From positions 13,393-77,392 of the forward strand of contig NZ_JBICTU010000033.1 in the NCBI RefSeq assembly GCF_043197795.1: DNA of 64,000 nt, written 5' to 3'. The translations under genes were made by a program, and so were the position numbers. This DNA comes from Sphaerisporangium sp040649355 (GTDB lineage Bacteria > Actinomycetota > Actinomycetes > Streptosporangiales > Streptosporangiaceae). The notes below the pieces were generated by a model. That model searched no databases. It worked only from the letters and a program-made list of their open reading frames with translations, and was not told where the DNA came from. This document shows positions 7,886-16,624 of this stretch, piece after piece. Positions within the stretch are counted from its first letter, which is position 1. Every line of letters starts with the position of its first letter.

Positions 7886-10777
7886 GTGACGGCGCATACG
7901 GTGAGCCCCCTGTTCGTCGGGCGGGCTGATGAGCTCGGCCTCCTCGGCGAGTCCCTCGCCCGCGTGCGCGGCGGAGCCGCGACCACCGTGTTCGTCGGCG
8001 GCGAGGCCGGGGTGGGCAAGACGCGCCTGATCCACGAGTTCTTCCAGCGGGCGGGCACCGCCCGGGTCCTCGTCGGCGGCTGTCTGGAGCTCGGCACCGA
8101 CGGCCTGCCCTTCGCCCCCTTCACCGCGGTGCTGCGCACGCTCGCGCGCGACCTCGGCCGCGAGGGCATCGCCGCGCTGGTGCCCGGCGGGCGCACACGA
8201 GGGCTGGCCCGCCTGCTCCCGGAGTTCGGCGAGCCCGACGACGACGGCGCCGAGGCCCGTGCCCGGCTGTTCGAGCAGGTCCTCGGCCTGATGGAGCGGC
8301 TCGCCGAGCTGGAGCCCACCATCTTGGTCATCGAGGACGCCCACTGGGCCGATCGCTCCACCCGCGACCTGCTGTCGTTCCTCACCCGCTACCAGCAGCC
8401 GGACACCCGCCTGCTGACCCTTGTCACCTACCGCTCCGACGAGCTCCACCGCAGCCACCCCCTGCGTCCCCTGCTGACCGAGCTCAGCCGCATCGACTGG
8501 GTCGCCCGGCTGGAGCTGGGCAGGCTGAGCAGGCGCGAGGTGGTCGAGCAGGCCGCAGGCATCCTCGACAGGGAGCCCCTCGCCCTCGACGTCGACGTGA
8601 TCTACACCCGTAGCGAGGGCAACCCGTTGTTCGTCGAGGCGCTGCTCAGCGGCGGCGAGAGAGAGTCCCTGCCCGAGTCGCTGCGCGACCTGCTCCTGGC
8701 CGGCGTCGAGCGCCTTCCCGACGACACCCAGGAGCTGCTCCGCGTGGCCAGCGCGGGCGGCGACCGCATCGAGCACGCCCTGCTCGCCGCCGTCGCGGGT
8801 CTCGACGACGGCGCGCTGTCCCGCGCGCTGCGCCCGGCCGTCGCGGGCAACGTCCTGATCGTCGACGGCGAGGGGTACGCCTTCCGGCACGCGCTGATCC
8901 GCGAGGCCGTCCACGACGACCTGCTCCCCGGCGAGCGCACCCGCCTGCACACCCGTTTCGCGCAGACCCTGGAGCGCGATCCCGGCATTCTTCCCGCCCT
9001 GCGCGGAGCCATCGAGCTGGCCTACCACTGGTTCGCCGCGCACGACGCCCCCTCGGCGCTCATCAGCGCGTGGCGGGCGGCGACCGCCGCGAGAAGGTCG
9101 GCGGCCTACGACGAGCAACTGCGCATGCTGACCAGGGTGCTCGAACTGTGGGACACCGTGCCCGACGCCGCCGGGAAGACCGGGCATGACTATGTCGACG
9201 TGCTCAGGCAGACCATCACCGTGGCCCACCTGGCCGGGGAGTTCGAGCGCGGCATCTCCCTGGCCAAGGCGGCCCTGCGCGAGATCGACAGCGACGCCGA
9301 CCCCATCCGGGCGGCCCGGGTGCTGCGACAGCGCGGGCTCGCCCGGTACGACCTGGGCCGGGCAGGGTTCGTCGACGACCTGCGCACCGCCGCCCGGCTC
9401 GTCCCCGCCGACCCTCCGACCGAGCTCCGCGGCAAGGTGCTGGAGAACCTCGCACGCACGCTCCACGGGCCGGACACCCGGGCCGAGAAGGTGGCGCTGG
9501 CCGAGGAGGCCATGCGCATAGCCCGCCACGTGGGCGACGCCGACACCGAGGCGCACGCCCTCATCACGCTGACCTGGGCCCAGTGCCGCTACTCCGAGTT
9601 CGAGACCCAGAGCGCCGCGTACACGCGGGCACGCGAGATCGCGAGCCGGGCCCCCACCTACCACGGGCTCATGCGGGCCGCCATCTCCGAGTCCGACGCG
9701 CTGGAGGGAGCCGGGTGGCACGAGGAGGCCGCCAAGGTCGCCCGCAGGGGCATAGCCGACGCCGAGGCGTACGGCATGGCCCGCACCTCGGGCGCCTTCC
9801 TGGCGATCAACCTCGCCGAGCCGCTGCTCTCCCTGGGGCGCTGGGAGGAGGCGCTGCGCGTCATCCAGCGCGCCCTCGACGTCATGCCGCCCGCGCCCTA
9901 CCGGGCGAGCCTGCAGGGCTTCGCCACCGACATCGCGCTGGCCCGGGGCGAGCTCGACCGGGCCGGTGCGCTCTTCCAGTCGTCGAGGAGCATCATCGGC
10001 GCCGGCACCTACCGCGACCAGACGATCCTGCCGCAGCTCCGCAGGGAGATCGAGCTGCTGATCGCGCACGATCGCGGCGACGAGGCGTTCACGCTGGTAG
10101 AGAAGACCCTGAGCGACCACGACCCGAACGCCGCCCCCCGCTACGTCTGGCCGGTGCTCGTGACGAGCGTCCAGGTGGCCGGCCCCCTGCTCGGTGACCT
10201 GCGCGCTCTGGCGGCCGAGCAGGAGGTGGAGGCCGACCTTCAGGAGGCTCACCGTCTCACCTTCGCCGCCGAGGTGGCGCGGGTGTCCGGTTCGGCCGAC
10301 CTCGCGACGTGCGACCGGGCCGTGGCCGCCTGGGCCGCGCTGCGCCAGCCGTACGCGGAGGCCCGTGCCCTGCTCACCGCCGCGCACGCCGCCGTCGCCG
10401 AGGGTGAGCGCGACGAGGCGGCCGGGCGGCTTTCACGGGCGGCGCTCCTGGCCGGCCAGGTCGGCGCCGTGCCTCTGGTCACCGAGATCGGTTCCCTGGC
10501 GAGGAGGGCGCGCCTCCCGCTCGCCGAGGCGTCCGGCGCCTCGGGTCCGCCGGACGCCTCGGCCTCCGAGGAGGCACGGCTCGGGCTCACGGCCCGCGAG
10601 CACGAGGTGTTCCGCCTGGTCACGACCGGTCGCAGCAACCGCGAGATCGCCACGGAGCTGTTCATCTCGGCGAAGACCGTCAGCGTGCACGTCTCCAAGA
10701 TCCTCGCCAAGCTCGGCGTCGCGTCCCGGGGCGAGGCGGCGGCGACGGCCCACCGCCTCCACCTGTTCGACCGCTGA
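7886..10777 (+). CDS. LAL-type LuxR-family regulator with N-terminal AAA ATPase
   Basis: A ~963-residue large ATP-binding regulator of the LuxR family. The N-terminal AAA/NACHT-like domain (residues ~5-250) shows Walker A GGEAGVGKT and Walker B ILVIEDAHWAD. A long helical TPR-like middle follows. The C-terminal LuxR helix-turn-helix is LTAREHEVFRLV..GRSNREIATELFISAKTVSVHV. Such proteins sense ligands through the helical repeats and activate transcription. The start is uncertain: GTG 7886 gives MTAHTVSPLFVGRADEL, the usual family N-terminus, while ATG 7856 is possible. It is divergent from the PPOX gene and convergent with pgi. The target is not evident. Confidence 0.92.
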   Translation: MTAHTVSPLFVGRADELGLLGESLARVRGGAATTVFVGGEAGVGKTRLIHEFFQRAGTARVLVGGCLELGTDGLPFAPFTAVLRTLARDLGREGIAALVPGGRTRGLARLLPEFGEPDDDGAEARARLFEQVLGLMERLAELEPTILVIEDAHWADRSTRDLLSFLTRYQQPDTRLLTLVTYRSDELHRSHPLRPLLTELSRIDWVARLELGRLSRREVVEQAAGILDREPLALDVDVIYTRSEGNPLFVEALLSGGERESLPESLRDLLLAGVERLPDDTQELLRVASAGGDRIEHALLAAVAGLDDGALSRALRPAVAGNVLIVDGEGYAFRHALIREAVHDDLLPGERTRLHTRFAQTLERDPGILPALRGAIELAYHWFAAHDAPSALISAWRAATAARRSAAYDEQLRMLTRVLELWDTVPDAAGKTGHDYVDVLRQTITVAHLAGEFERGISLAKAALREIDSDADPIRAARVLRQRGLARYDLGRAGFVDDLRTAARLVPADPPTELRGKVLENLARTLHGPDTRAEKVALAEEAMRIARHVGDADTEAHALITLTWAQCRYSEFETQSAAYTRAREIASRAPTYHGLMRAAISESDALEGAGWHEEAAKVARRGIADAEAYGMARTSGAFLAINLAEPLLSLGRWEEALRVIQRALDVMPPAPYRASLQGFATDIALARGELDRAGALFQSSRSIIGAGTYRDQTILPQLRREIELLIAHDRGDEAFTLVEKTLSDHDPNAAPRYVWPVLVTSVQVAGPLLGDLRALAAEQEVEADLQEAHRLTFAAEVARVSGSADLATCDRAVAAWAALRQPYAEARALLTAAHAAVAEGERDEAAGRLSRAALLAGQVGAVPLVTEIGSLARRARLPLAEASGASGPPDASASEEARLGLTAREHEVFRLVTTGRSNREIATELFISAKTVSVHVSKILAKLGVASRGEAAATAHRLHLFDR

Positions 10778-10817
10778 CCATGGCGCCCTGGACCCGGGCA
10801 TCGCCGGGAACGCGCTG

Positions 10818-12449
10818 CTAGCTCTCCTTCAGGGTCCGGTATCGGCGGATGAGCGCGTTGGTTGAGGAGTCGTGGGCGAGCTCGGGCTCGGCCTCGCTCA
10901 CCAGCTCCGGGGCGATCTGACCCGCGAGCACCTTGCCCAGCTCAACTCCCCACTGGTCGAAGGAGTCGATCCCCCAGATCGTCCCCTGGGTGAACGTGCT
11001 GTGCTCGTAGAGGGCCACCAGCACACCGAGCAGGTGTGGGGTGAGGCGCTCGGCGAGCAGCACGTTCGTGGGACGGTTGCCCTCCATGACCCGGTGGGGC
11101 GCGACGTCAGGGGCCGTGCCCTCGGCGCGGATCTCCTCCTCGGTCTTGCCGAAGGCGAGGGCCTGCGCCTGGGCGAAGACGTTGGCCGACAGCAGGTCGT
11201 GATGGTCGCGCAGCGGGTTGAGGCTCTTGCCGAACCCGATCAGGTCGACGGGGATCAACCTCGTGCCCTGGTGGATGAGCTGGTAGAAGCTGTGCTGGCC
11301 GTTCGTGCCGGGCTCGCCCCAGTAGACCGGCCCGGTGTCGTAGTCGACCTCGTGACCGTCGCGGGTCACGTGCTTGCCGTTCGACTCCATCGTGAGCTGC
11401 TGGAGGTAGGCGGGGAAGCGCTTCAGGTACTGCTCGTACGGCATGACGCCGATGGTCTGCGCCCTGAAGAAGTTCACGTACCACACGGCGAGCAGGCCCA
11501 TGATCACCGGCAGGTTCTCGGCGAGCGGGGCCGTACGGAAGTGCTCGTCCATCTCGTGGAAGCCCGCCAGCATCTCGCGGAAGTGCTCGGGGCCGATGGC
11601 CAGCATGGTCGACAACCCGATCGCGGAGTCCATCGAGTAGCGGCCACCCACCCAGTCCCAGAAGCCGAACATGTTGGCCGTGTCTATGCCGAACTCCGCG
11701 ACGCGATCGGCGTTGGTCGACACCGCGACGAAGTGCCGGGCGACGGCCTCGTCGGTGCCGAGCTGGCCGATCACCCAGTCGCGGGCCGAGTGGGCGTTGG
11801 CGAGGGTCTCCAGCGTGCCGAAGGTCTTGGAGGAGACGATGAACAGCGTCTCGTCGGCGAACAGGTCGTGGGTCGCCTCCACGAAGTCGGTGGAGTCGAC
11901 GTTCGACACGAACCGGAACATCAGGTCACGCTTGCTGTAGTGACGTAGCGCCTCGTACGCCATGACCGGCCCGAGGTCCGAACCACCGATGCCGATGTTG
12001 ACGATGTTCTTGATGGGTTTGCCCGTGTAGCCCTTCCACTGCCCCGAGCGGACGTGTCCGGCGAAGTCGGCCATGCGGTCGAGGACCTCGTGTACCTCGG
12101 CGACGACGTCCGTACCGCCGACGACCAGCGAGCCGCCCTTCGGCATGCGCAGCGCGACGTGAAGCACCGACCTCCCCTCGGAGGTGTTGATCGGCTCCCC
12201 CCGGAACATCATGTCCCGGCGCTCCTCCAGCTCCGACTCCCGCGCGAGCTCGACGAGCAGGCGCAGCGTCTCGTCGGTGACGCGGTTCTTCGAGTAGTCG
12301 AGATACAACCCGGCCGCTTCCGCGCACATGCGCTCACCACGCTCCGGGTCCTCGGCGAACAGCTCGCGCAGGTGGCGACCGCCGGTCTCGGCGTGGTGCT
12401 GCTCAAGGGCCTTCCACGAGGCGCGGTCACGGAGTGGGACGGTGGGCAT
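10818..12449 (-). CDS. pgi: Glucose-6-phosphate isomerase
   Basis: A 543-residue cytoplasmic enzyme interconverting glucose-6-phosphate and fructose-6-phosphate. The family blocks NIGIGGSDLGPVMAYEAL, FIVSSKTFGTLETLAN, GGRYSMDSAIGLS and GQHSFYQLIHQGTRLIPVD are all present, as is a C-terminal region ending SSTNALIRRYR. The length is normal for the long Pgi type. It lies 44 bases downstream of the GH65 gene on the same strand, as third gene of the HAD-GH65-pgi operon. It can accept the glucose-6-phosphate made by those two enzymes. This may be a second pgi copy dedicated to the operon. Confidence 0.96.
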   Translation of the reverse strand: MPTVPLRDRASWKALEQHHAETGGRHLRELFAEDPERGERMCAEAAGLYLDYSKNRVTDETLRLLVELARESELEERRDMMFRGEPINTSEGRSVLHVALRMPKGGSLVVGGTDVVAEVHEVLDRMADFAGHVRSGQWKGYTGKPIKNIVNIGIGGSDLGPVMAYEALRHYSKRDLMFRFVSNVDSTDFVEATHDLFADETLFIVSSKTFGTLETLANAHSARDWVIGQLGTDEAVARHFVAVSTNADRVAEFGIDTANMFGFWDWVGGRYSMDSAIGLSTMLAIGPEHFREMLAGFHEMDEHFRTAPLAENLPVIMGLLAVWYVNFFRAQTIGVMPYEQYLKRFPAYLQQLTMESNGKHVTRDGHEVDYDTGPVYWGEPGTNGQHSFYQLIHQGTRLIPVDLIGFGKSLNPLRDHHDLLSANVFAQAQALAFGKTEEEIRAEGTAPDVAPHRVMEGNRPTNVLLAERLTPHLLGVLVALYEHSTFTQGTIWGIDSFDQWGVELGKVLAGQIAPELVSEAEPELAHDSSTNALIRRYRTLKES

Positions 12450-12493
12450 CGGTGGTTCCTCCGGTCACTGGCACGGTCTTGTGCATAGATTCT

Positions 12494-14881
12494 TCACGCA
12501 ATAGTCCCGTGCGGGCGCGGCTTCCGTCCCGCACGGCGGGGCGCGGGCTCACGGCCGGGCGGCTGACGGATCGTCACCTCGGGCACGGGGATCTCGGGGA
12601 TCGAACGGGTGACCGCCCGCCCGTCCACGGCAAGTTCCTTGCCGTAGTGGGTCAGCGTCATCGGCGGGCCGTCCAGGAGCCGGTAGGTCGCCGAGCCGGG
12701 CGTGATGCCGACCCGCAGCAGGCGGCCGTGGTAGCGCAGCCGGAAGGCCAGCCGCGTGATGCCCGAGGGCAGCTTCGGGGCGAAGCACATCCTCCCCTGA
12801 CCCGAACGCATCCCGCCCAGACCGGCGACCAGGGCGATCCACGCCCCGGCCAGCGCGGCCAGGTGGATCCCGTCCACGGTGTTCTTCTCCAGGTCGTCCA
12901 GATCGATTAGCGCGGCCTCGCCGAGGTAGTGGTAGGCGAGCTCGATGTGCCCCACCTCGGCGGCGACCACCGCCTGGGTGCAGGCGGAGAGCGAGGAGTC
13001 GCGGACGGTCAGCGCCTCGTAGTACGCGAAGTCGCGGGCCTTCTGCTCCGGCGTGAACGCGTCGCCCCGCACCTGTATCGCCAGCACCAGGTCGGCCTGC
13101 TTGACCACCTGCTTGCGGTAGAGGTCGAAGTAGGGGAAGTGCAGCAGCAGAGGGTACTGATCGGGCCGGGTGGCGGAGAAGTCCCAGACCGCGTGGCTGG
13201 TGAACCCCTCGCCCTGGGGATGCACGCCCAGCCGCTCGTCATAGGGCACGTACATCGCCAGGGCCGCGTCCCGCCACGTGGCCGCCTCCTCCAGCGTGAC
13301 CCCGAGCTCCCGCGCCCGGTCGAGGTGGCGGGTGGCGGCCTCGGCCGCCTCGCACAGGTTCTGCTGGGCCAGCAGGTTGGTGTACACGTTGTTGTCGACG
13401 AGGGCGCTGTACTCGTCGGGGCCGGTGACGCCGTCGATGCGGAACCTTCCGTCGGCGTCGTGGTGGCCGAGTGCGCACCACAGCCGGGCCGTCTCGACGA
13501 GCAGCGGCAGACCGGTGTCCCGCTCGAAGCCGGTGTCCTCGGTGGCGTCGACGTACCGTACGACCGCGTCGGCGATGTCGGCGTTGATGTGGACCGCCGC
13601 GGTTCCGGCCGGCCAGTAGCCGGAGCACTCCTCGCCGTTGATCGTCCGCCAGGGGAAGGCCGCTCCGCGCAGCCCGAGCTGGACGGCGCGGTCCTTCGCC
13701 TTCGGGAGGATCGACTTGCGCCACGACAGCGCGTCGGCGGCGGCCCGGGGGTGGGTGTAGGTGAGCACCGGCAACACGAACATCTCGGTGTCCCAGAAGG
13801 CGTGGCCGTCGTAGCCGTTCCCGGTCAGCCCCTTGCCGGGAATGGGGCGGTCCTCCAGACGCGCGGAGGCCTGCACCAGGTGGAACAGCCCGAAGCGGAC
13901 GGCCTGCTGCACCTCGGAGTCCCCCTCGACCTCCACGTCTGCGCCGTCCCAGAACGTGTCCAGGAACCACCGCTGGTCGGCCAGCAGGCCGTCCCAGCCG
14001 ACCATCCGGGCGGCGGCCAGCGCGGCCACGACCTGGTCGTGCATGGCGGGCCGGGAGCGCTTGGCGGACCAGCCGTACGCGAAGTACTTGACCAGCCGCA
14101 GCCGCTCGCCCTGCTCCAGCCGTGTGGCGACCGTCACGCGGTTGACGTCGCCACTGCCCTGGGCCTCGATCAGCGTGCCCTTGGGACCGTCGACCTCGTG
14201 GCACATGGCGGCGGCCACCCGGAGGCGGCTGGCACGCGTGGAGTGCACCATGATCGCCACCCCGTCGGTCGCCGGGACGTTCTCCTCCAGGACCAGCGGC
14301 GACGTGAGGGCCGCGGCGGCGCGCGGGTCGCCGTCGGTGTACTCCGTGGTCTCGTTGGCCACCAGCTCCGACTGCAGGACCACACGGAGCGACCGCTCGA
14401 CGGGCTCGACCTCGTACACGATCGCGGCCACCGCGCGGTGGGTGAACGACACCAGCCGCGTGGAGGTGACGCGCACCTCGGCCCCGGTCGGGGAGCTCCA
14501 GTGGACCCGGCGGGTCAGGGTCCCGGCGCGCAGGTCGAGGACCCGCTCGTGATCGTGCAGCCTGCCGTACCGCACGTCGAACGGCTCGTCGTCGACCAGC
14601 AGCCGGATCAGCTTGCCGTTGGTGACGTTCACCACCGTCTGCCCGGACTCGGGGTCCCCGTACCCCGCCTCGGCGTACGGAAGGGGCCTCAGCTCGTACA
14701 CCGAGTTGAGGTAGGTGCCGGGCTGCCCGTACGGCTCGCCCTCGTCGAGGTTGCCGCGCAGGCCGACGTGCCCGTTGGACAGCGCGAACACCGACTCGGT
14801 CTGCGCCAGCAAGCCGAGATCGAGGCTGGACTCCCGTACCGCCCAGGGCTCGACCGTGAACGCCGGATGCCGGATCATCAT
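12494..14881 (-). CDS. GH65 disaccharide phosphorylase (trehalose/maltose/kojibiose phosphorylase type)
   Basis: A 795-residue cytoplasmic enzyme that cleaves an alpha-linked glucose disaccharide with phosphate to beta-glucose-1-phosphate and glucose. Domain order is an N-terminal beta-sandwich (EPWAVRESSLDLGLLAQTES..FALSNGHVGLRGN), a helical barrel with FWDTEMFVLPVLTYTHPRAA, the catalytic-acid region DGVTGPDEYSALVDNNVYTN (Glu of GPDEY), and the C-terminal beta domain. The start ATG 14881 overlaps the stop of the HAD gene by 4 bases. A phosphomutase upstream and pgi downstream support phosphorolysis over hydrolysis. The exact linkage is not predictable. Confidence 0.93.
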   Translation of the reverse strand: MMIRHPAFTVEPWAVRESSLDLGLLAQTESVFALSNGHVGLRGNLDEGEPYGQPGTYLNSVYELRPLPYAEAGYGDPESGQTVVNVTNGKLIRLLVDDEPFDVRYGRLHDHERVLDLRAGTLTRRVHWSSPTGAEVRVTSTRLVSFTHRAVAAIVYEVEPVERSLRVVLQSELVANETTEYTDGDPRAAAALTSPLVLEENVPATDGVAIMVHSTRASRLRVAAAMCHEVDGPKGTLIEAQGSGDVNRVTVATRLEQGERLRLVKYFAYGWSAKRSRPAMHDQVVAALAAARMVGWDGLLADQRWFLDTFWDGADVEVEGDSEVQQAVRFGLFHLVQASARLEDRPIPGKGLTGNGYDGHAFWDTEMFVLPVLTYTHPRAAADALSWRKSILPKAKDRAVQLGLRGAAFPWRTINGEECSGYWPAGTAAVHINADIADAVVRYVDATEDTGFERDTGLPLLVETARLWCALGHHDADGRFRIDGVTGPDEYSALVDNNVYTNLLAQQNLCEAAEAATRHLDRARELGVTLEEAATWRDAALAMYVPYDERLGVHPQGEGFTSHAVWDFSATRPDQYPLLLHFPYFDLYRKQVVKQADLVLAIQVRGDAFTPEQKARDFAYYEALTVRDSSLSACTQAVVAAEVGHIELAYHYLGEAALIDLDDLEKNTVDGIHLAALAGAWIALVAGLGGMRSGQGRMCFAPKLPSGITRLAFRLRYHGRLLRVGITPGSATYRLLDGPPMTLTHYGKELAVDGRAVTRSIPEIPVPEVTIRQPPGREPAPRRAGRKPRPHGTIA

Positions 14882-15618
14882 CGTTCCAGCAGCTCGGCGA
14901 GGTCGGTGACCACGATGTCGGCGCCGTGCTCGCGCAGCGCGTCCGCCTGCCCCACCCGGTCGACGCCGACGACGAAGGCGAACCTCCCCGCGCGGCCGGC
15001 CTCCACGCCCGCCAGCGCGTCCTCGAACACCGCCGCCTCCGACGGCCTGAGCCCGAGCGCCTCCGCGCCCGCGAGGTACATGTCGGGCGCGGGCTTGCCG
15101 GCGAGATGCCGCTCGCGGGCGGTGATCCCGTCGATCCGCGCCTCGAAGAGGTCGGCGATCCCTGCGGCGGCCAGCACCCGCGCCGTGTTGGCGCTCGACG
15201 ACACGACCGCCCTGTGCGTCCCCGCGTCCCGTACGGCCTTCACGTACCGCACGGACCCCGGATACACCTCCACGCCGTCCCTGTCCATGATCGCCTGTAC
15301 GAGCGCGTTCTTCCGGTTGCTCAGCCCGTACACGGTCAGCGTGCCGGGACGGTCGTCCGGCGAGCCCTCGGGGAGGGTGACGCCACGCGCGGCCAGGAAG
15401 CTCCTCGTCCCGTCCAGCCGCTCCTTGCCGTCCACATACCGGTCATAGTCGGCCGTCGCGTCGAACGGCACGAACGGGTCGCCCGTACGCTCGGCCCTTT
15501 CCCGCAGGAACGCGTCGAACATCGACTTCCACGCGGCGGCGTGTACCGTCGCGGTGCGCGTCAGCACCCCATCCATGTCGAACAGGCACCCCCGCACCCC
15601 ACCAGGCAACCCGAGCAT
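14878..15618 (-). CDS. HAD-family beta-phosphoglucomutase-like hydrolase
   Basis: A ~246-residue HAD protein, probably converting beta-glucose-1-phosphate to glucose-6-phosphate. Motif I is FDMDGVLT, motif II VVSSSAN, and the C-terminal motif FEDALAGVEAGRAG; the cap lies at residues ~20-100. It overlaps GH65 by 4 bases. The start is problematic. ATG 15618 is in frame but has only a G-run upstream. ATG 15635 has a strong GGGAGG site but is out of frame by one base across a run of eight G at 15622-15629; nine G would restore it. This could be a sequencing error, slippage, or a real weak start. Confidence 0.88.
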   Translation of the reverse strand: MLGLPGGVRGCLFDMDGVLTRTATVHAAAWKSMFDAFLRERAERTGDPFVPFDATADYDRYVDGKERLDGTRSFLAARGVTLPEGSPDDRPGTLTVYGLSNRKNALVQAIMDRDGVEVYPGSVRYVKAVRDAGTHRAVVSSSANTARVLAAAGIADLFEARIDGITARERHLAGKPAPDMYLAGAEALGLRPSEAAVFEDALAGVEAGRAGRFAFVVGVDRVGQADALREHGADIVVTDLAELLER

Positions 15619-15621
15619 CGG

Positions 15622-15629
15622 CCCCCCCC
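15622..15629 (-). repeat. G8 homopolymer between two candidate start codons
   Basis: Eight G on the minus strand separate a well-placed Shine-Dalgarno plus ATG (15635) from the in-frame ATG (15618) of the HAD gene. The distance between the ATGs is 17 bases, so one additional G would fuse them in frame. Confidence 0.75.
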
Positions 15630-15668
15630 GACCATGATCTCCTCCCCTACGTACCCACCTTCGGCATC

Positions 15669-15700
15669 GCCACCTCACCGGCCGCTGCCGGTGAGGTGGC
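15669..15700. terminator. 14-bp perfect hairpin, possible bidirectional terminator
   Basis: The arms GCCACCTCACCGGC / GCCGGTGAGGTGGC enclose the loop CGCT. It falls exactly where the decayed glycosyltransferase sequence stops matching its family, upstream of the HAD gene. It may be a terminator or part of the junction that truncated the gene. Confidence 0.6.
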
Positions 15701-15960
15701 ACGCGAAGATCGGCGGGATCGGACCGAGGTCGGCCAGGTCGATGTGCCGGCCCACCGCCATCACCACGTGCCAGTCCGAATCCGCGAAGCCTTCGAGACA
15801 CGCCCGGTAGACGTCGAGCTGGTCGTTGTAGGCGGTGCCGAAGGCACACGAGCAGCACCCGCTCGCCCTTCGCGGGCGGCGTCCAGCTCGTGTCCGCCAT
15901 AACCCGCTCCGGCAGCGGTGACCACCCGGGCAGAACCCATCCGCTCAGTGCCATCCGCTC
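15676..15960 (-). pseudogene. Relic of MGT-family (macrolide-type) glycosyltransferase
   Basis: The minus strand encodes WTPPAKGERVLLV and then, after a one-base frameshift near 15855, FGTAYNDQLDVYRACLEGF followed by DSDWHVVMAVGRHIDLADLG and PIPP. This is the central block of MGT/OleD-like UDP-glycosyltransferases, which inactivate macrolides (OleD has LDFYRTCLSA and DWHVVLSVGR at this place). The N-terminal acceptor domain and the C-terminal donor site are absent, and the frame stops at the hairpin at 15669-15700. It is a non-functional fragment of fewer than 100 residues. The family match is from memory but distinctive. Confidence 0.7.
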
Positions 15961-16075
15961 CGGAGTACTCTTCGAGCCCCGGGTCTCCGAACCAGGACAG
16001 AGCCGCGGCGCGGAGGCCGCCGGATAGAATCCGGAAATATCAGCACAAGTGAGTCTTTGGGTAGGAGTCGCCTCC

Positions 16076-16492
16076 GTGGACCTGAACTACTACCAGACCC
16101 TCATCGCGGTGGCGGACGACTCCCCGGTCACAGAGAGCGTGGTCCCCTCGGCTCGCGGCGCGCGCAAGACCGTCGCCGTCGTGCAGTACGAGATGCTGAC
16201 CGGCAGCCCGTACGTCCACACCCAGGAAGACGTGCTGTTCGAGTCCTGGTTCAGGCGGCAGGACCTGCCGGAGGCCACGCAAGCCGACATCGCCAGGCTG
16301 CGCGACGAGTTCTTCTCCAGGGCACAGGCCTGCCTGCGCGCCTCGCCGCTGCCGAAGAAGTACGGCTGGGGCCTGGCCTTCGACGCCGAGGGCAGGGTGG
16401 CGCTCTGCCCGATGGACTCCAGGGAGTACCAGGACCTGCTCACCGACGACGCCACGAAGGTGCTCAAGGCCCTACGCTCCAGCCGAACCTGA
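16076..16492 (+). CDS. DUF6157 family protein
   Basis: A 138-residue soluble protein of unknown function. It opens DLNYYQTLIAVADDSPVTES and continues with GARKTVAVVQYEMLTGSPY and YTQ/HTQEDVLFESWF-type blocks, a pattern I recognise as DUF6157. The start was placed at GTG 16076 because AGGAG lies eight bases upstream. There is no signal peptide or membrane segment. Its neighbours do not reveal a role. Confidence 0.8.
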   Translation: MDLNYYQTLIAVADDSPVTESVVPSARGARKTVAVVQYEMLTGSPYVHTQEDVLFESWFRRQDLPEATQADIARLRDEFFSRAQACLRASPLPKKYGWGLAFDAEGRVALCPMDSREYQDLLTDDATKVLKALRSSRT

Positions 16493-16624
16493 GCCACCCC
16501 GCCACCTACGCCGAACGGGCCGAACTCCGCCATACCGGGTTGAACCAACGACCCCGCGTGATCCGTATCCGTCCTCTAGCTTGAAACGGCAGGTTCGTTC
16601 AGGGGCATACACGGGGAGATCAAC

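Noticed and set aside
7790..10387. 865-residue minus-strand frame opposite the LAL regulator
   Set aside because: No recognisable domain; antisense to a protein with intact Walker and LuxR motifs.
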